A stretch of DNA of 64,000 nucleotides from Planctomycetota bacterium (GCA_029259635.1 JAJDEU010000047.1:17371-81370); one strand, 5' to 3'; numbered from the stretch's first letter, positions 23,821-31,656 are shown. The notes: generated by a model from the sequence alone, not told the origin. A program made the numbers and translations.

Positions 23821-23893
23821 GGCGAAAGGAATAATCCGAATAGGGCCGAAGGCCCGGTTCCGCGAAGCGGAAATTTGGATTTCTCCTTTCGCC
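23821..23893. repeat. Inverted-repeat three-way-junction structure
   Basis: The 227-base gap upstream of the HNH gene contains a nested palindrome. The outer arm GGCGAAAGGAATAATCCGAA (23821-23840) pairs with 23874-23893 apart from three positions. It encloses two GAA-loop hairpins: GGGCC/GGCCC at 23843-23855 and TTCCGC/GCGGAA at 23858-23872. On either strand it would fold as a three-way junction. Function unknown. Confidence 0.7.
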
Positions 23894-24011
23894 GTCTACG
23901 TCGGGTCTTGGACCAGCCTAGGAAGGCGAAACGCTCTTCGTCAAACAGCAGCCACTGGCGACCAGGGTTGTGGGGGCGAATGATACCGACCGGGACCGAC
24001 ACGTAGGAACC

Positions 24012-24335
24012 CTACCGTTCGAGGTGGTGCGTCGCAGTTCGAGGGGTCGCACGCCTCCATGCGACGAGGTCTCCCTTCATTCCGTCGGTCACTCGTTCGC
24101 CGATCAAGTGCGCCTCGCCTCCCAGCTGCGCGACGCCTCGGACGATCGCCTGGGACGCGAGCAGCCCAATGTGACGCTCTTCGGGATCGTCGTCGTCAAG
24201 CAGCGGCGACATGACGTCCGGCGGCCAGATCGCCACGACGCCTTGCTCAAGCAGGTTCGCCTGGACGAGTCGCATTGCCTGCGTCTCCTCCGCGGTCGCG
24301 GTCGCGAACGGTGCAATCAGGACAGCGAGCTTCAT
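24012..24335 (-). CDS. Nucleoside 2-deoxyribosyltransferase-like protein
   Basis: 107 residues started at the ATG overlapping the methyltransferase stop by 4 bases (ATGA). The sequence begins MKLAVLIAPFATAT, then has AMRLVQANLLEQGVVAIWPP, DDDPEERHIGL and GERVTDGMKGDLVAWRRA. This resembles the DUF4406/DUF7768 group of deoxyribosyltransferase-like folds, which include nucleotide-handling enzymes. A catalytic Glu is not obvious to me beyond ERV. Coupling to a DNA methyltransferase suggests a role in modified nucleotides or nucleotide salvage. Confidence in the fold is moderate and in the activity low. Confidence 0.6.
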   Translation of the reverse strand: MKLAVLIAPFATATAEETQAMRLVQANLLEQGVVAIWPPDVMSPLLDDDDPEERHIGLLASQAIVRGVAQLGGEAHLIGERVTDGMKGDLVAWRRATPRTATHHLER

Positions 24336-26008
24336 AGCGCGTCCGGGCCTGCGTCGATCCCGAGCTGGCGCGCGTAGTCGCCCCAGCGCTTGCGGACCAC
24401 GTCGCAGTATCGAGGGTCGAGCTCCATGCCGAGGAAGACTCGCCCGCAGCGCGCCGAGGCGATCAGGCACGAGCCGGACCCGGTGAACGGGTCGTAGACC
24501 TTGGCCCCGGTCTTCGTCGAGTTCTCGATCAGCTTCTGCACGATCTCGACGGGCTTCATGGTCGGGTGGACGTCGTTCGCCTTGGGCTTGTCAAAGTCCA
24601 GCACCGTCGACTGAGTCCGGTCGTCAATGAAGTAGTGGCCGGCCCCAGGCTTCCACCCGTAGAAGATCCCCTCGTGCTTGTAGTGGTAGTCCGATCGGCC
24701 GAGCGCGAAGGCGCTCTTGTTCCAGATCAGCGTGTGCTTGCAGGCCCACCCAGAGTCGCGCCAGCCACCGAGCGTCGCGCTCAGCTGGTCCGGCATGGTC
24801 GGGGTGAAGACGTAGCAGGACGCGCCCTCCTTCGAGAACGAGCAGGCGATCGAGAGACTCGACTGCCACAGCTCCTGCGTCTCCTCCAGGGTCAGTGCGT
24901 CGTTCTGGATCGTCAGCTTGTCCTTGGTCCCGCCCTCGTAGGCCACGCCGTATGGCGGATCGGTGTTGACCAGGTCCGCCAGGTCCTCGCCGAAGAGTCG
25001 CTTGACGGACTCGCGGTCCGTGGAGCTTCCGCAGCACAGGCGGTGCGGCCCGAGCGCGTAGATCTCGCCCTCCTTGCTGACCGGCTCCTTCGGCGGATCG
25101 CTTGCGCCGGGATCCTCGCCGCCCTGGCCCTCGGGCGGCTGGAAGTCCTGGTTGTCCGTCAGGACCTTCAGTTCCTCGAAGAACTCCTCGGAGATCCCAG
25201 GCACCTCGACGTCGGCCTCCTTGAGACTCTTGAGCTGTCCGAAGAGAGCCGGCAGGTCCCACTCGGCCATTTCAGCGGTCCGGTTGTCGGCGATCGCGTA
25301 GCCGGCCTGGGTGAGCGGGTCGTCGTCGACGAACAGGACTGCGACGAACCTCCAGCCCATGGAGGCACCGGCCTGCAGGCGAGCGTTGCCAGCCTCCACG
25401 ATCATGTTCCGCTTGTTGACGCAGATCACCTGGCGCTGGTTGTATTTCGCGAGGCTCCCTCGAACCCCGTCCATGTTCTCCTGCGGGTGCTTGCGGACGT
25501 TGTCCGGGTCCTTGATCAGGACGCCGATCGGGATCGCGAGCGCCCGGACCTTCTCGCCGCCCTCGATATGCGCAAGGTCTTGGTGGTCTGCCCACTCGTC
25601 GCCCAGGTCCTGGCTGACGTGGTAGGCCATGGCCTGTTCGAGGATCGTCACGAGCGCGAGGCTGGGCGGCAGGCCCTTCGCTGCCGCGCCGATCCGGTTG
25701 GACTCCTTCTGCGCCCGCTCGAAATCGGCGCGGGCCTTCTCGCTGATCCGCGGGTCGACCGGCTTGCCGAGTGGCGGGAGCTTGAACAGCTCCACCAGCA
25801 GGTCGCCGGGCGGGGCGATCGGCGGTGCCTTCATGCCGGCGTCAACCGGAATGCCGAACTCGATCTGGTGGAACGCCGCCGCGGTTCGCAGGACGTGGGC
25901 GATCCCGCACTTGTCCAGGTTGTAGCGGCGGATCGTCGCCAGGACAGCAACGAGTGCGTCCTCGGCTGTGGCGGAAGCGTGGTCGTGTTTGTGATTCGTA
26001 GATTCCAT
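24332..26008 (-). CDS. ParB-like domain fused to beta-class DNA methyltransferase
   Basis: 558 residues. A regulatory N-terminus (1-150) is followed by a ParB/Srx-like domain (about 155-255: IPIGVLIKDPDNVRKHP..YNQRQVICVNKRNMIVEAGNARLQAGASMGW). The C-terminal half is an N6-adenine or N4-cytosine methyltransferase: DPPYGV at 350-355 comes before the SAM-binding DPFTGSG at 506-512, the beta-class order. KHEGIFYGWKPG and HPTMKPVEI are also typical. Phages use such enzymes to mark DNA against restriction. It has an AGAGGAGG ribosome site; no restriction partner was found in the window. Confidence 0.9.
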   Translation of the reverse strand: MESTNHKHDHASATAEDALVAVLATIRRYNLDKCGIAHVLRTAAAFHQIEFGIPVDAGMKAPPIAPPGDLLVELFKLPPLGKPVDPRISEKARADFERAQKESNRIGAAAKGLPPSLALVTILEQAMAYHVSQDLGDEWADHQDLAHIEGGEKVRALAIPIGVLIKDPDNVRKHPQENMDGVRGSLAKYNQRQVICVNKRNMIVEAGNARLQAGASMGWRFVAVLFVDDDPLTQAGYAIADNRTAEMAEWDLPALFGQLKSLKEADVEVPGISEEFFEELKVLTDNQDFQPPEGQGGEDPGASDPPKEPVSKEGEIYALGPHRLCCGSSTDRESVKRLFGEDLADLVNTDPPYGVAYEGGTKDKLTIQNDALTLEETQELWQSSLSIACSFSKEGASCYVFTPTMPDQLSATLGGWRDSGWACKHTLIWNKSAFALGRSDYHYKHEGIFYGWKPGAGHYFIDDRTQSTVLDFDKPKANDVHPTMKPVEIVQKLIENSTKTGAKVYDPFTGSGSCLIASARCGRVFLGMELDPRYCDVVRKRWGDYARQLGIDAGPDAL

Positions 26009-26039
26009 GGTAGCCCTCCTCTGGCTGCCACGGATTGTG

Positions 26040-26432
26040 TCACAAACCTCCGACGGTTCGGTGGCGGGGACGCACGTGTTCTATCGTCCGTCCAGTCAGC
26101 GGCCGGCGCGTCGCTCTGACGTTGAGCACGTCTGGTTCGTGCCGGTAGACGTGCTCCTCCATGAACTCGTCCAGCTGCTTCGAGGTGATCCCCCAGCGCA
26201 TGATCAGCTGGGAGACCGGGAACGAGAACGAGGTGATCCTCACCTTCCCGCTCTGCACGTCGCGGATCGGCCGCGTCTTCAGGACGCCCTCCTCCCACCA
26301 AGCGAGGGACCAGACGTAGTCGATCGGCAGCACGACATACCACCGGGTCGGCTCGTCCTTGTCGGCGAAGGTCCGGCCAGCGGAGATCACCGCCTCGGGG
26401 AGCTTCTTCTTCTTGCGGCGTCGCTTGCTCAA
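26040..26432 (-). CDS. Hypothetical protein
   Basis: 130 residues with TTG start in a TTGA overlap with the upstream gene. The N-terminus is very basic (SKRRRKKKKLP), followed by RTFADKDEPTRWYVVLPIDYVWSLAWWEEG, an aromatic segment, and ITSKQLDEFMEEHVYRHEPD. The C-terminal tail is again basic. It could bind nucleic acid, but no motif is decisive. A 31-base gap separates it from the methyltransferase. Confidence 0.6.
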   Translation of the reverse strand: MSKRRRKKKKLPEAVISAGRTFADKDEPTRWYVVLPIDYVWSLAWWEEGVLKTRPIRDVQSGKVRITSFSFPVSQLIMRWGITSKQLDEFMEEHVYRHEPDVLNVRATRRPLTGRTIEHVRPRHRTVGGL

Positions 26433-26830
26433 CCGGTCTTGCGCCTCCGCGCCTTGGCTCGATCGCTGCGCATGGACCCGCGCCTGCCCTGCTTGAAGAG
26501 CTTGCGCGGGTTGCCGAGTGGGTCTGCGCCGTCGGGGACCAGGATCGTCCGCGGGCCGAACAGGGTCTCGTCGCCTTCGAGGCACTCGCCGCAGACCGGG
26601 TAGCGCTCGGCCCTCGGTCGCTTGAACCTTGACCAGCACCTGGCGCACCTCCATTTCTTGAGCGGGACGGGCCGCCCTTTTGTCGATTCCGACGGTTCGG
26701 CCACAGGCGCGGGTTCAGCGGCCGGCGCGCACGCTGCATGCAGGAGAGGCGGCGTGTCGCCCTCTCGCCATGACCAGCCGCACCCGTCGCACGTGACCAG
26801 CGCCGGTGGGAAGAGAGGGCGCTGCTTCAC
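26429..26830 (-). CDS. Zinc-ribbon protein
   Basis: 133 residues started at GTG within the GTGA overlap. Two ribbons: CDGCGW near the N-terminus, and CARCWSRF with CGECLEG about 70-95, spaced like a zinc finger pair. The C-terminus is strongly basic (KLFKQGRRGSMRSDRAKARRRKTG). Likely a small nucleic-acid or protein-binding factor. Confidence 0.65.
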   Translation of the reverse strand: MKQRPLFPPALVTCDGCGWSWREGDTPPLLHAACAPAAEPAPVAEPSESTKGRPVPLKKWRCARCWSRFKRPRAERYPVCGECLEGDETLFGPRTILVPDGADPLGNPRKLFKQGRRGSMRSDRAKARRRKTG

Positions 26831-27096
26831 TGGACCGGGTCCGCGCAGTGCGGCTCGCACCTCGGGCAGAGCGGTTGACCGCAGGCACAGACGTCAAGCA
26901 CCGAGGCCTGGAACCCCTGCTCGCACGCAACGCATGTCTCGGTCGGGAGCGGGTCGCCCTTCGCGACGGCCAGCTGCTCTTCGCAGATCGAGCGGATCTC
27001 TTGGAGCGTCTCGTCGGTGTCGACGTCCGCGCACCAGGTCAGCTCCTTGATCCGGGTGATCGCCTCGCGCGGCGTCTGCTTGCGCTCGGCGGTCAT
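26827..27096 (-). CDS. Cys-rich small protein
   Basis: 89 residues beginning MTAERKQTPREAI, overlapping the previous stop by 4 bases. Helical N-terminus with WCADVDTDETLQEIRSICEEQLAV, then CVACEQGF..CACGQPLCPRCEPHC, a compact zinc-finger-like Cys cluster. Its stop is in a GTGA overlap with the next gene. No family recognised. Confidence 0.65.
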   Translation of the reverse strand: MTAERKQTPREAITRIKELTWCADVDTDETLQEIRSICEEQLAVAKGDPLPTETCVACEQGFQASVLDVCACGQPLCPRCEPHCADPVQ

Positions 27097-27242
27097 GCCT
27101 TCGCTCCGCACTTGCAGCAGAAGAACTCGCCGGTCACGATCCTGGCCTGCGGCCCTCCGCATGCGCAGAACCGCGGCGGCGGGCTCCCGGCGACGAACGC
27201 TGGCGGCTCCTTGCCTACCTCTGCTTTCCGCGGCTTCCCCAT
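27093..27242 (-). CDS. Tiny zinc-ribbon protein
   Basis: 49 residues (MGKPRKAEVGKEPPAFVAG...), overlapping the terminase 3' end by 28 bases and the next gene by 4 (ATGA). The pattern CACGGPQ...FFCCKCGAKA is a short CxC/CxxC ribbon with a basic tail. Supported by the overlap chain and the Cys spacing rather than by length. Confidence 0.6.
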   Translation of the reverse strand: MGKPRKAEVGKEPPAFVAGSPPPRFCACGGPQARIVTGEFFCCKCGAKA

Positions 27243-28996
27243 GTCGACCTCTCCCCTGGCTTCGGTTCCGTCATTGCCGAGTGAATAGCGTAGCGACCGG
27301 CGTCGATCGCGTGGTCGTTCCCCTCGGCTGGGAACTCCTTGCGGTTGCCCTTGTTGTCCTTCTTCCAGTGATACTCGCCGACCTGGTTGGCGAAGACCGG
27401 GCAGGCCGCGTCGACCAGGAGCCGGCCCTGCTTGAAGAGCGCGGCCAGCGTCCTGATCCCGTCGGCGACAGCGTTGTTGCCCTTGATCGCCGGGAGTCCG
27501 TCGTCGACCAGCGTCGCGATCCGTCCTGGATCTGCGGGGTCGCAGTAGATCTTCTCAACGCGCCACTTGGTCCACAGCTCGGTGATCTTCTCCTGCCACC
27601 AAGCCGGGAGCTGGTCTGCGACGTGGACCTCTTCGACGACGTGCCACTCGCCCGTCGGGAGCCAGCGCAGGACCACGGCCGCGCCCGGGTTCGAGAAGCC
27701 CCAGTCGACGCCCATGACGAACGTGGTCCCGATCGGATTCTCCTGCGCGCCCAGGCCCTCGCGGAAGTGGAGCGCGCGAGACCAGTGCTCGTAGATCTGA
27801 CCGTGGAACGCTTCCCAGGACGCCTGCCACTCGCGCTGGAAGTAGGCCTCGGGCAGCTGGCTCTTCGCGGCCTCCACCTCGGCGCTGCTGATCGCAGGGT
27901 TCTCCGAGGAGAACCAGGTGTAGCCCGCAAACTCCTTGTCGAACTTGTCGTCGTTCGGATCGCCGCGACGCCAGATCTCCTCGTAGGCCCAGTTCCGACC
28001 GCGGGGAGTTCCGGTGAATATCGCCCAGCCTCCGGTCTTCGCAAGGCGCTGGCGCAGCGACACCGTCCAGGTCCGGGAGTCCACGAGCGTGAACTCGTCG
28101 AGCCAGATCCCGTTGACCGGAGCAGCGACCAGCGACTCCGGGTTCTGCGCGGAGCGGAACTCGACCCGGTGTCCGTTGCGCAGGAACCAGGTCCGGTTGC
28201 TCTCGCTGCCCTTCGTCTTCTCCAGCAGGCCGAGCTCACGAATGTGGACCTCGAACGCCTGCTGCATGACTCGGCCGATCACCGAGTTGGGAGCGACGAG
28301 CCACCAGAGACCCTGCTCGCCCTTCGCCTCCAGCTGCGGCATTTCGGTGGCGATCCGGTCGCAGAACTTGATCGCGCCCGCGGTCGTCTTCCCGGACTGG
28401 ACACCGGCCACGATCGCGACGAAGCGAGCCGGGTCGTTGATCGCCTCGCGCTGCAGACGGTGCGGGGAGAACGATCCCGGCGGCTGCACGTAGGTCATGC
28501 GCCACTGATCAAGTGGGGACCAGCCCTGCCGCCTCAGCAGGTCGGCCTCGATCGGGAGGACGATCGGTTCGCCGATCGCCTGGCGCTGGACGTCAGCGAT
28601 CGCCTTGATCCACCTGGGGATCTGCGCCATGTCGACGGGCGCGAACGCCTCGTCGGTTCCCATGGCCTTCCTCGCCTGAGCCGAGAGCTTCTGCAGCTGG
28701 ACGCCGAGGATCGCCTGCATGTGGTCGGCGAGGTTGTAGTGCTTCTCGGCCATGAGCCGAGCCTTGTCGTTCGCCGCGAGTGTCCTGACGCGCGCTTGCT
28801 CGTCGTCCCACGCTGCGGACCGATCGACCCAGGAGTTCTTGGCGCTCCACTTGAAGAGGTGTCGGTTGCCCTTCTTGCCGAGCTGCGCCCCCACCTTTCG
28901 CACCGACCGCTCGTGCGGCCTCAGCTGCATGTAGAGCTGGAACGCCTCGAACTGCTTAGCGGTCTCGCCTGGCTGTCGTTCCCATGCTTCTGGCAC
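27215..28996 (-). CDS. terL: Terminase large subunit with fused N-terminal HTH
   Basis: 593 residues. It packages DNA: ATPase Walker A VAGVQSGKTT (196-205), Walker B GIWLDEFTL (about 296-304), and a nuclease region with VMGVDWGFSNPGAAVV (about 428-443), DPADPGR and GNDHAIDAGRYA. The N-terminal about 65 residues (WERQPGETAKQFEAFQLYMQL...SVRKVGAQLGKKG..LFKWSAKNSWVDRSAAWDDE) look like a helix-turn-helix of the small-terminase type, so binding and motor functions may be fused. I found no separate small terminase. Unlike most siphophages the gene lies on the opposite strand from the capsid genes and far from them. Confidence 0.95.
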   Translation of the reverse strand: MPEAWERQPGETAKQFEAFQLYMQLRPHERSVRKVGAQLGKKGNRHLFKWSAKNSWVDRSAAWDDEQARVRTLAANDKARLMAEKHYNLADHMQAILGVQLQKLSAQARKAMGTDEAFAPVDMAQIPRWIKAIADVQRQAIGEPIVLPIEADLLRRQGWSPLDQWRMTYVQPPGSFSPHRLQREAINDPARFVAIVAGVQSGKTTAGAIKFCDRIATEMPQLEAKGEQGLWWLVAPNSVIGRVMQQAFEVHIRELGLLEKTKGSESNRTWFLRNGHRVEFRSAQNPESLVAAPVNGIWLDEFTLVDSRTWTVSLRQRLAKTGGWAIFTGTPRGRNWAYEEIWRRGDPNDDKFDKEFAGYTWFSSENPAISSAEVEAAKSQLPEAYFQREWQASWEAFHGQIYEHWSRALHFREGLGAQENPIGTTFVMGVDWGFSNPGAAVVLRWLPTGEWHVVEEVHVADQLPAWWQEKITELWTKWRVEKIYCDPADPGRIATLVDDGLPAIKGNNAVADGIRTLAALFKQGRLLVDAACPVFANQVGEYHWKKDNKGNRKEFPAEGNDHAIDAGRYAIHSAMTEPKPGERSTWGSRGKQR

Positions 28997-29029
28997 GGGT
29001 CTCCTTTGCTCGCCTCGGATCTCTCGGGG

Positions 29030-29299
29030 TCAGGGTAGCAAAGAACTTGTAGCAGGACGTTCCCCACGGATCGTCTGTCCGATCAGGAACAACTCGGTCG
29101 GCGACGGTGGTGCGGTGGTGTCCGGCTTGGCGATCGCCCGAACGCGTTGCTGCGGTTCGGGTTCTGGATCGGGCGACGGTTCGGGTGGAGCGCTGAACCA
29201 GGTGGCGCTGCACTCGGAGCAGACCAGGACCGTCGCGAGACCGGCTGGGATCTGCTGGGTGGAGCGGTGGCACTGCGGGCAGGTGGAGAGGCGGATCAC
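29030..29299 (-). CDS. Zinc-ribbon protein
   Basis: 89 residues with GTG start in a GTGA overlap. CPQC at 7-10 and CSEC at 27-30 form a ribbon; a Pro/Glu-rich linker (about 37-50) is followed by a short conserved-looking end TELFLIGQTIRGERP. It lies upstream of the terminase with a 33-base gap. No family recognised. Confidence 0.6.
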   Translation of the reverse strand: MIRLSTCPQCHRSTQQIPAGLATVLVCSECSATWFSAPPEPSPDPEPEPQQRVRAIAKPDTTAPPSPTELFLIGQTIRGERPATSSLLP

Positions 29300-29463
29300 G
29301 GCTCCACCTTGGTGGCGCTGGTCCCCCAGAACGGGAGGCCCTTGGTGACCTCGAACCGCCTCTTCTTGTTGTCCCACCATGACCAGAACGCGTGGCCGGC
29401 GTGCTTCGCGTGTGCCTTCGCGCGCTCGATCGAACGCGCCTTCTTCTCTTCCCACTCGGTCAT
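29296..29463 (-). CDS. Small aromatic basic protein
   Basis: 55 residues: MTEWEEKKARSIERAKAHAKHAGHAFW... then WSWWDNKKRRFEVTKGLPFWGTSATKVEP. It overlaps its upstream gene stop by 4 bases (ATGA) and its own stop overlaps the next start (GTGA). The shared TTEW/TEW start and KGLPF pattern recur in neighbouring short genes, suggesting duplication. Confidence 0.6.
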   Translation of the reverse strand: MTEWEEKKARSIERAKAHAKHAGHAFWSWWDNKKRRFEVTKGLPFWGTSATKVEP

Positions 29464-29573
29464 GAGCACCAGCATACGGTCTGCGGAGAGAACGGACGGA
29501 TCGCGTGTCCGATCAGCTGCCGGACGGTGATCCCGGCGTTGATCGCGCAGTAGAGGCAGACGTGGAAGATCAC
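29460..29573 (-). CDS. Tiny Cys-rich protein
   Basis: 37 residues, GTG start in GTGA overlap. CLYC near residue 6 and CWC at the end give a possible small metal site; MIFHVCLYCAINAGITVRQLIGHAIRPFSPQTVCWCS is too short for a family call when read in two parts. Coding support comes from the overlap chain on both sides. Confidence 0.5.
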   Translation of the reverse strand: MIFHVCLYCAINAGITVRQLIGHAIRPFSPQTVCWCS

Positions 29574-29806
29574 CCGACGCCGTCCAGCAGGACCTTCAAG
29601 GCCTTCAGGACCACACGCTTGGCAGAGCTTCGGACGAGGGAGCTCGCTGAGTTGGCGGCCTTGACCAGGGCGGCCTCTGCGCATTCGGAGCACAGCATGG
29701 CCTCGTTCCCGTTGGCGAGTCGAATGTCGAGGAACCCAGCACCACGGCAGCGCTCGGCCGTGCAGCCCATGCACTCCTCGTATGCCGCGTCATATTTCTC
29801 GTTCAC
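29570..29806 (-). CDS. Zinc-ribbon protein
   Basis: 78 residues. CMGC (12-15), Cys20 and CSEC (39-42) form a ribbon; the C-terminal half is a basic amphipathic helix (AALVKAANSASSLVRSSAKRVVLKALKVLLDG). ATG start overlaps the upstream stop by 4 bases. Could be DNA-binding. No family recognised. Confidence 0.65.
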   Translation of the reverse strand: MNEKYDAAYEECMGCTAERCRGAGFLDIRLANGNEAMLCSECAEAALVKAANSASSLVRSSAKRVVLKALKVLLDGVG

Positions 29807-29943
29807 GTTGAAAGCCTCCTGGCTGTCTCGACTAAGAGCCTCATGTCGTCGGCGCTAAGACCCAGCGACGACACCCACCGGACAAAGCACCACGGGCAGT
29901 GCGGCTTGGCAAATGCCCTGTCCCTCAGTTCGTCGCTGGTCAC
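29803..29943 (-). CDS. Tiny helical protein
   Basis: 46 residues, GTG start in GTGA overlap. One CPWC pair (16-19) and a short helix LGLSADDMRLLVETARRLS. Embedded in the overlap chain. Function unknown. Confidence 0.5.
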   Translation of the reverse strand: MTSDELRDRAFAKPHCPWCFVRWVSSLGLSADDMRLLVETARRLST

Positions 29944-30122
29944 CTGACGTCCGCCTGGCTGGCGACGCCGTTGCGCCTGTCCCGCGACAGCCTGATCCTT
30001 CTGAGGTGGTGCTCCGTTGCTCGTTTTCCGGTCTTCGTCACACACGCCTCGCCTGGAGACACCCTGCAATGGGGGCACTCGTGCGCCAGGGTCTCAAGGT
30101 AGCTCGGCCACTCGGTCGTCAT
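29940..30122 (-). CDS. Small zinc-finger-like protein
   Basis: 60 residues started at the ATG in the ATGA overlap (an upstream ATG is in frame but not needed). CPHCRVSPGEACVTKTGKRATEHHLRR matches a C..C-x7-C...HHxxR pattern seen in many short phage proteins. Basic C-terminus. Probably nucleic-acid associated. Confidence 0.65.
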   Translation of the reverse strand: MTTEWPSYLETLAHECPHCRVSPGEACVTKTGKRATEHHLRRIRLSRDRRNGVASQADVR

Positions 30123-30313
30123 AGGGAGGCCCTTCTGGATCTCGAACCCTTCAAGCGACACACCTGCGCCTCATTCCTCTCTGGCAGCGGAAGGCCTGAG
30201 AGAAACCCGAGAGCGGACTCCTTGGTTGTGAAGGGGCCCCAGACCTCTTCGATTTCTCGTGGGCCACCTTCGGTGTCCTCTGAGATCACTGGCTCGATAA
30301 CGACAAATTTCAT
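30119..30313 (-). CDS. Small hypothetical protein
   Basis: 64 residues: MKFVVIEPVISEDTEGGPREIEEVWGPFTTKESALGFLSGLPL then a basic tail. The GPFTTKESALGFL segment resembles small phage beta-hairpin proteins. ATG in ATGA overlap; stop in ATGA overlap with the gene below. Confidence 0.55.
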   Translation of the reverse strand: MKFVVIEPVISEDTEGGPREIEEVWGPFTTKESALGFLSGLPLPERNEAQVCRLKGSRSRRASL

Positions 30314-30699
30314 GCTTGGTCTCCTTGGGCCGAGAGGCTGCGCCCCTCGGGCTCCCCGCTGATCTCGGCCATGAACTCCTTCACGATCGGGCAGGTCTTC
30401 TTCCCGTGGTGCTCCAGGCAGCCGTTGCACCACTCGCCGTCGCAGTCGTGACAGTTGCACGGGGACTTTGAATCCGCGACCAAGATCGCCAGCGTCTTCT
30501 GTCGCTCCGCGGTCACCTCGTCGACGAGCGTCGTCTGCCTCGGGTCGGGGACGAACCGCGCCTCGGCGAAGTCGAACGCATGGCAGCCTGGGCAACGCGG
30601 TGGTGGCGTGTCTCGGATCACTCCCCAGACGCCGACGCCTCCGTTGCAGTTGAAGCACCACCAGATCCTGTCCGGAACCTCTCTGGGGACGCTGGTCAT
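30310..30699 (-). CDS. Multi-ribbon zinc protein
   Basis: 129 residues. CFNCNGG (15-18), CPGCHAF (36-39), and a dense cluster CNCHDCDGEWCNGC (81-94) suggest two or three zinc sites. The middle TLVDEVTAERQKTLAILVADSK is helical. Started at the ATG that overlaps the upstream gene by 4 bases. Confidence 0.6.
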   Translation of the reverse strand: MTSVPREVPDRIWWCFNCNGGVGVWGVIRDTPPPRCPGCHAFDFAEARFVPDPRQTTLVDEVTAERQKTLAILVADSKSPCNCHDCDGEWCNGCLEHHGKKTCPIVKEFMAEISGEPEGRSLSAQGDQA

Positions 30700-31079
30700 T
30701 TCTCTCGGTCCTCCCACACGATCACGGTGTCGTGCATGCCGGCGTCGAAGTAGAGCGTGGTCTTGGACGGGTGGTCGACGCCTTCGACCCGATCCAAGGT
30801 GAACCCGATCTCCAGCATGAGGCTGATCAGGCGTCGAATCCCGGAGCCTTCGACCCCGACCTCGTCCAGGTTGAGCGGAAGCTCAGCGCCGACGCAGGAC
30901 CGAGTGACCTGGCACGCCACGCACGGGCAGTCGATCTTCCGGTCGCCCCAGACGGAGAGGCACGCAGGGCAGGTGACGTTCTCCCAGCAGCCGACGACCT
31001 TCTTGGGCGAGGCCCCGCATGCGCCGACGAGGAGGTTGCCCATGTTGATTGAGCAGGCGATCGCCTTCTTCTTGCTCAT
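30696..31079 (-). CDS. Zinc-binding protein with small globular domain
   Basis: 127 residues, ATG in ATGA overlap. Cys residues at CSINMGNLLVGACG, CPACLSVW and CPCVACQVTRSC indicate zinc binding in the first half. The second half (LPLNLDEVGVEGSGIRRLISLMLEIGFTLDRVEG..SKTTLYFDAGMHDTVIVWED) is a small alpha/beta domain. No family recognised. Confidence 0.6.
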   Translation of the reverse strand: MSKKKAIACSINMGNLLVGACGASPKKVVGCWENVTCPACLSVWGDRKIDCPCVACQVTRSCVGAELPLNLDEVGVEGSGIRRLISLMLEIGFTLDRVEGVDHPSKTTLYFDAGMHDTVIVWEDREK

Positions 31080-31336
31080 GCCTGCCCTCGCCTCTTCAAC
31101 TCGTCGAGGCACTCCTGGCAGATCTCGCCGTTGTGCTTCACGAAGAGTCGATCCCACGGCTTGCCGCAGAGGGTCGTGTCGCCTGGCTCGAACGTGGTGG
31201 CGGCCTCGGGGTTGTCCGGGTCGAAGGCCTTGTTCTCCACGTAGTGCCTTGGCGGAATGACCCGGCCCCCCTTCTTCTTCTCGCACTCGGCAATGATCTT
31301 CTTCACCACCTCGTGGGTGGCCGCGGGGTTCGTCAT
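31076..31336 (-). CDS. Small Cys-containing protein
   Basis: 86 residues, ATG in ATGA overlap. Helical start (VVKKIIAECEKKKGG), acidic middle (AFDPDNPEAATTFEPGDTTLCGKPWDRLF) and ICQECLDELKRRGQA near the end, where Cys residues could bind metal with the earlier CGK. Confidence 0.6.
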   Translation of the reverse strand: MTNPAATHEVVKKIIAECEKKKGGRVIPPRHYVENKAFDPDNPEAATTFEPGDTTLCGKPWDRLFVKHNGEICQECLDELKRRGQA

Positions 31337-31656
31337 GAGTCGTCCCGCAGGGACGCGAGCAACCCGTCGGTGATCTCGCGGTGCTCGCCGGGGACGATCG
31401 GGAGCGAGACGGTGTAGCCGTGGACGTCGACGCAGGGCTGCGTGACGCTGATCGCGACCGGGAGCTTCTCGAACCGGAAGCGCCGACCGCATGTCTCGCA
31501 ATGCGCCCGGACCTCCAGCACGTAGCGGTGCAGGTCGTCCAGGTAGGTGATCGAGCACTCGGCAAGGGTCCGCTCGTTGTGCTTGCACCCCTCGGGTTCT
31601 GGCAGCGGGGTCCCGCTCATGTCGATCGGGATCTTGATCACGTTCTCTTCGGTCAC
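31333..31656 (-). CDS. Hypothetical zinc-site protein
   Basis: 107 residues with GTG start. CKHNERTLAECSITYLDDLHRYVLEVRAHCETCGRRFRF gives alternating Cys/His and a likely ribbon (CETC at 53-56). Strand-rich C-terminus (GYTVSLPIVPGEHREITDGLLASL). ATGA and GTGA overlaps connect it to its neighbours. Confidence 0.6.
   Translation of the reverse strand: MTEENVIKIPIDMSGTPLPEPEGCKHNERTLAECSITYLDDLHRYVLEVRAHCETCGRRFRFEKLPVAISVTQPCVDVHGYTVSLPIVPGEHREITDGLLASLRDDS

Noticed and set aside
23785..23893. Hammerhead ribozyme in the three-way junction
   Set aside because: The conserved CUGANGA core is missing on both strands, so self-cleavage is unlikely.
26007..26603. Plus-strand frames opposite the leftward block around 26 kb
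   Set aside because: They mirror minus-strand genes with zinc ribbons and overlaps; the plus frames have no recognisable domain.
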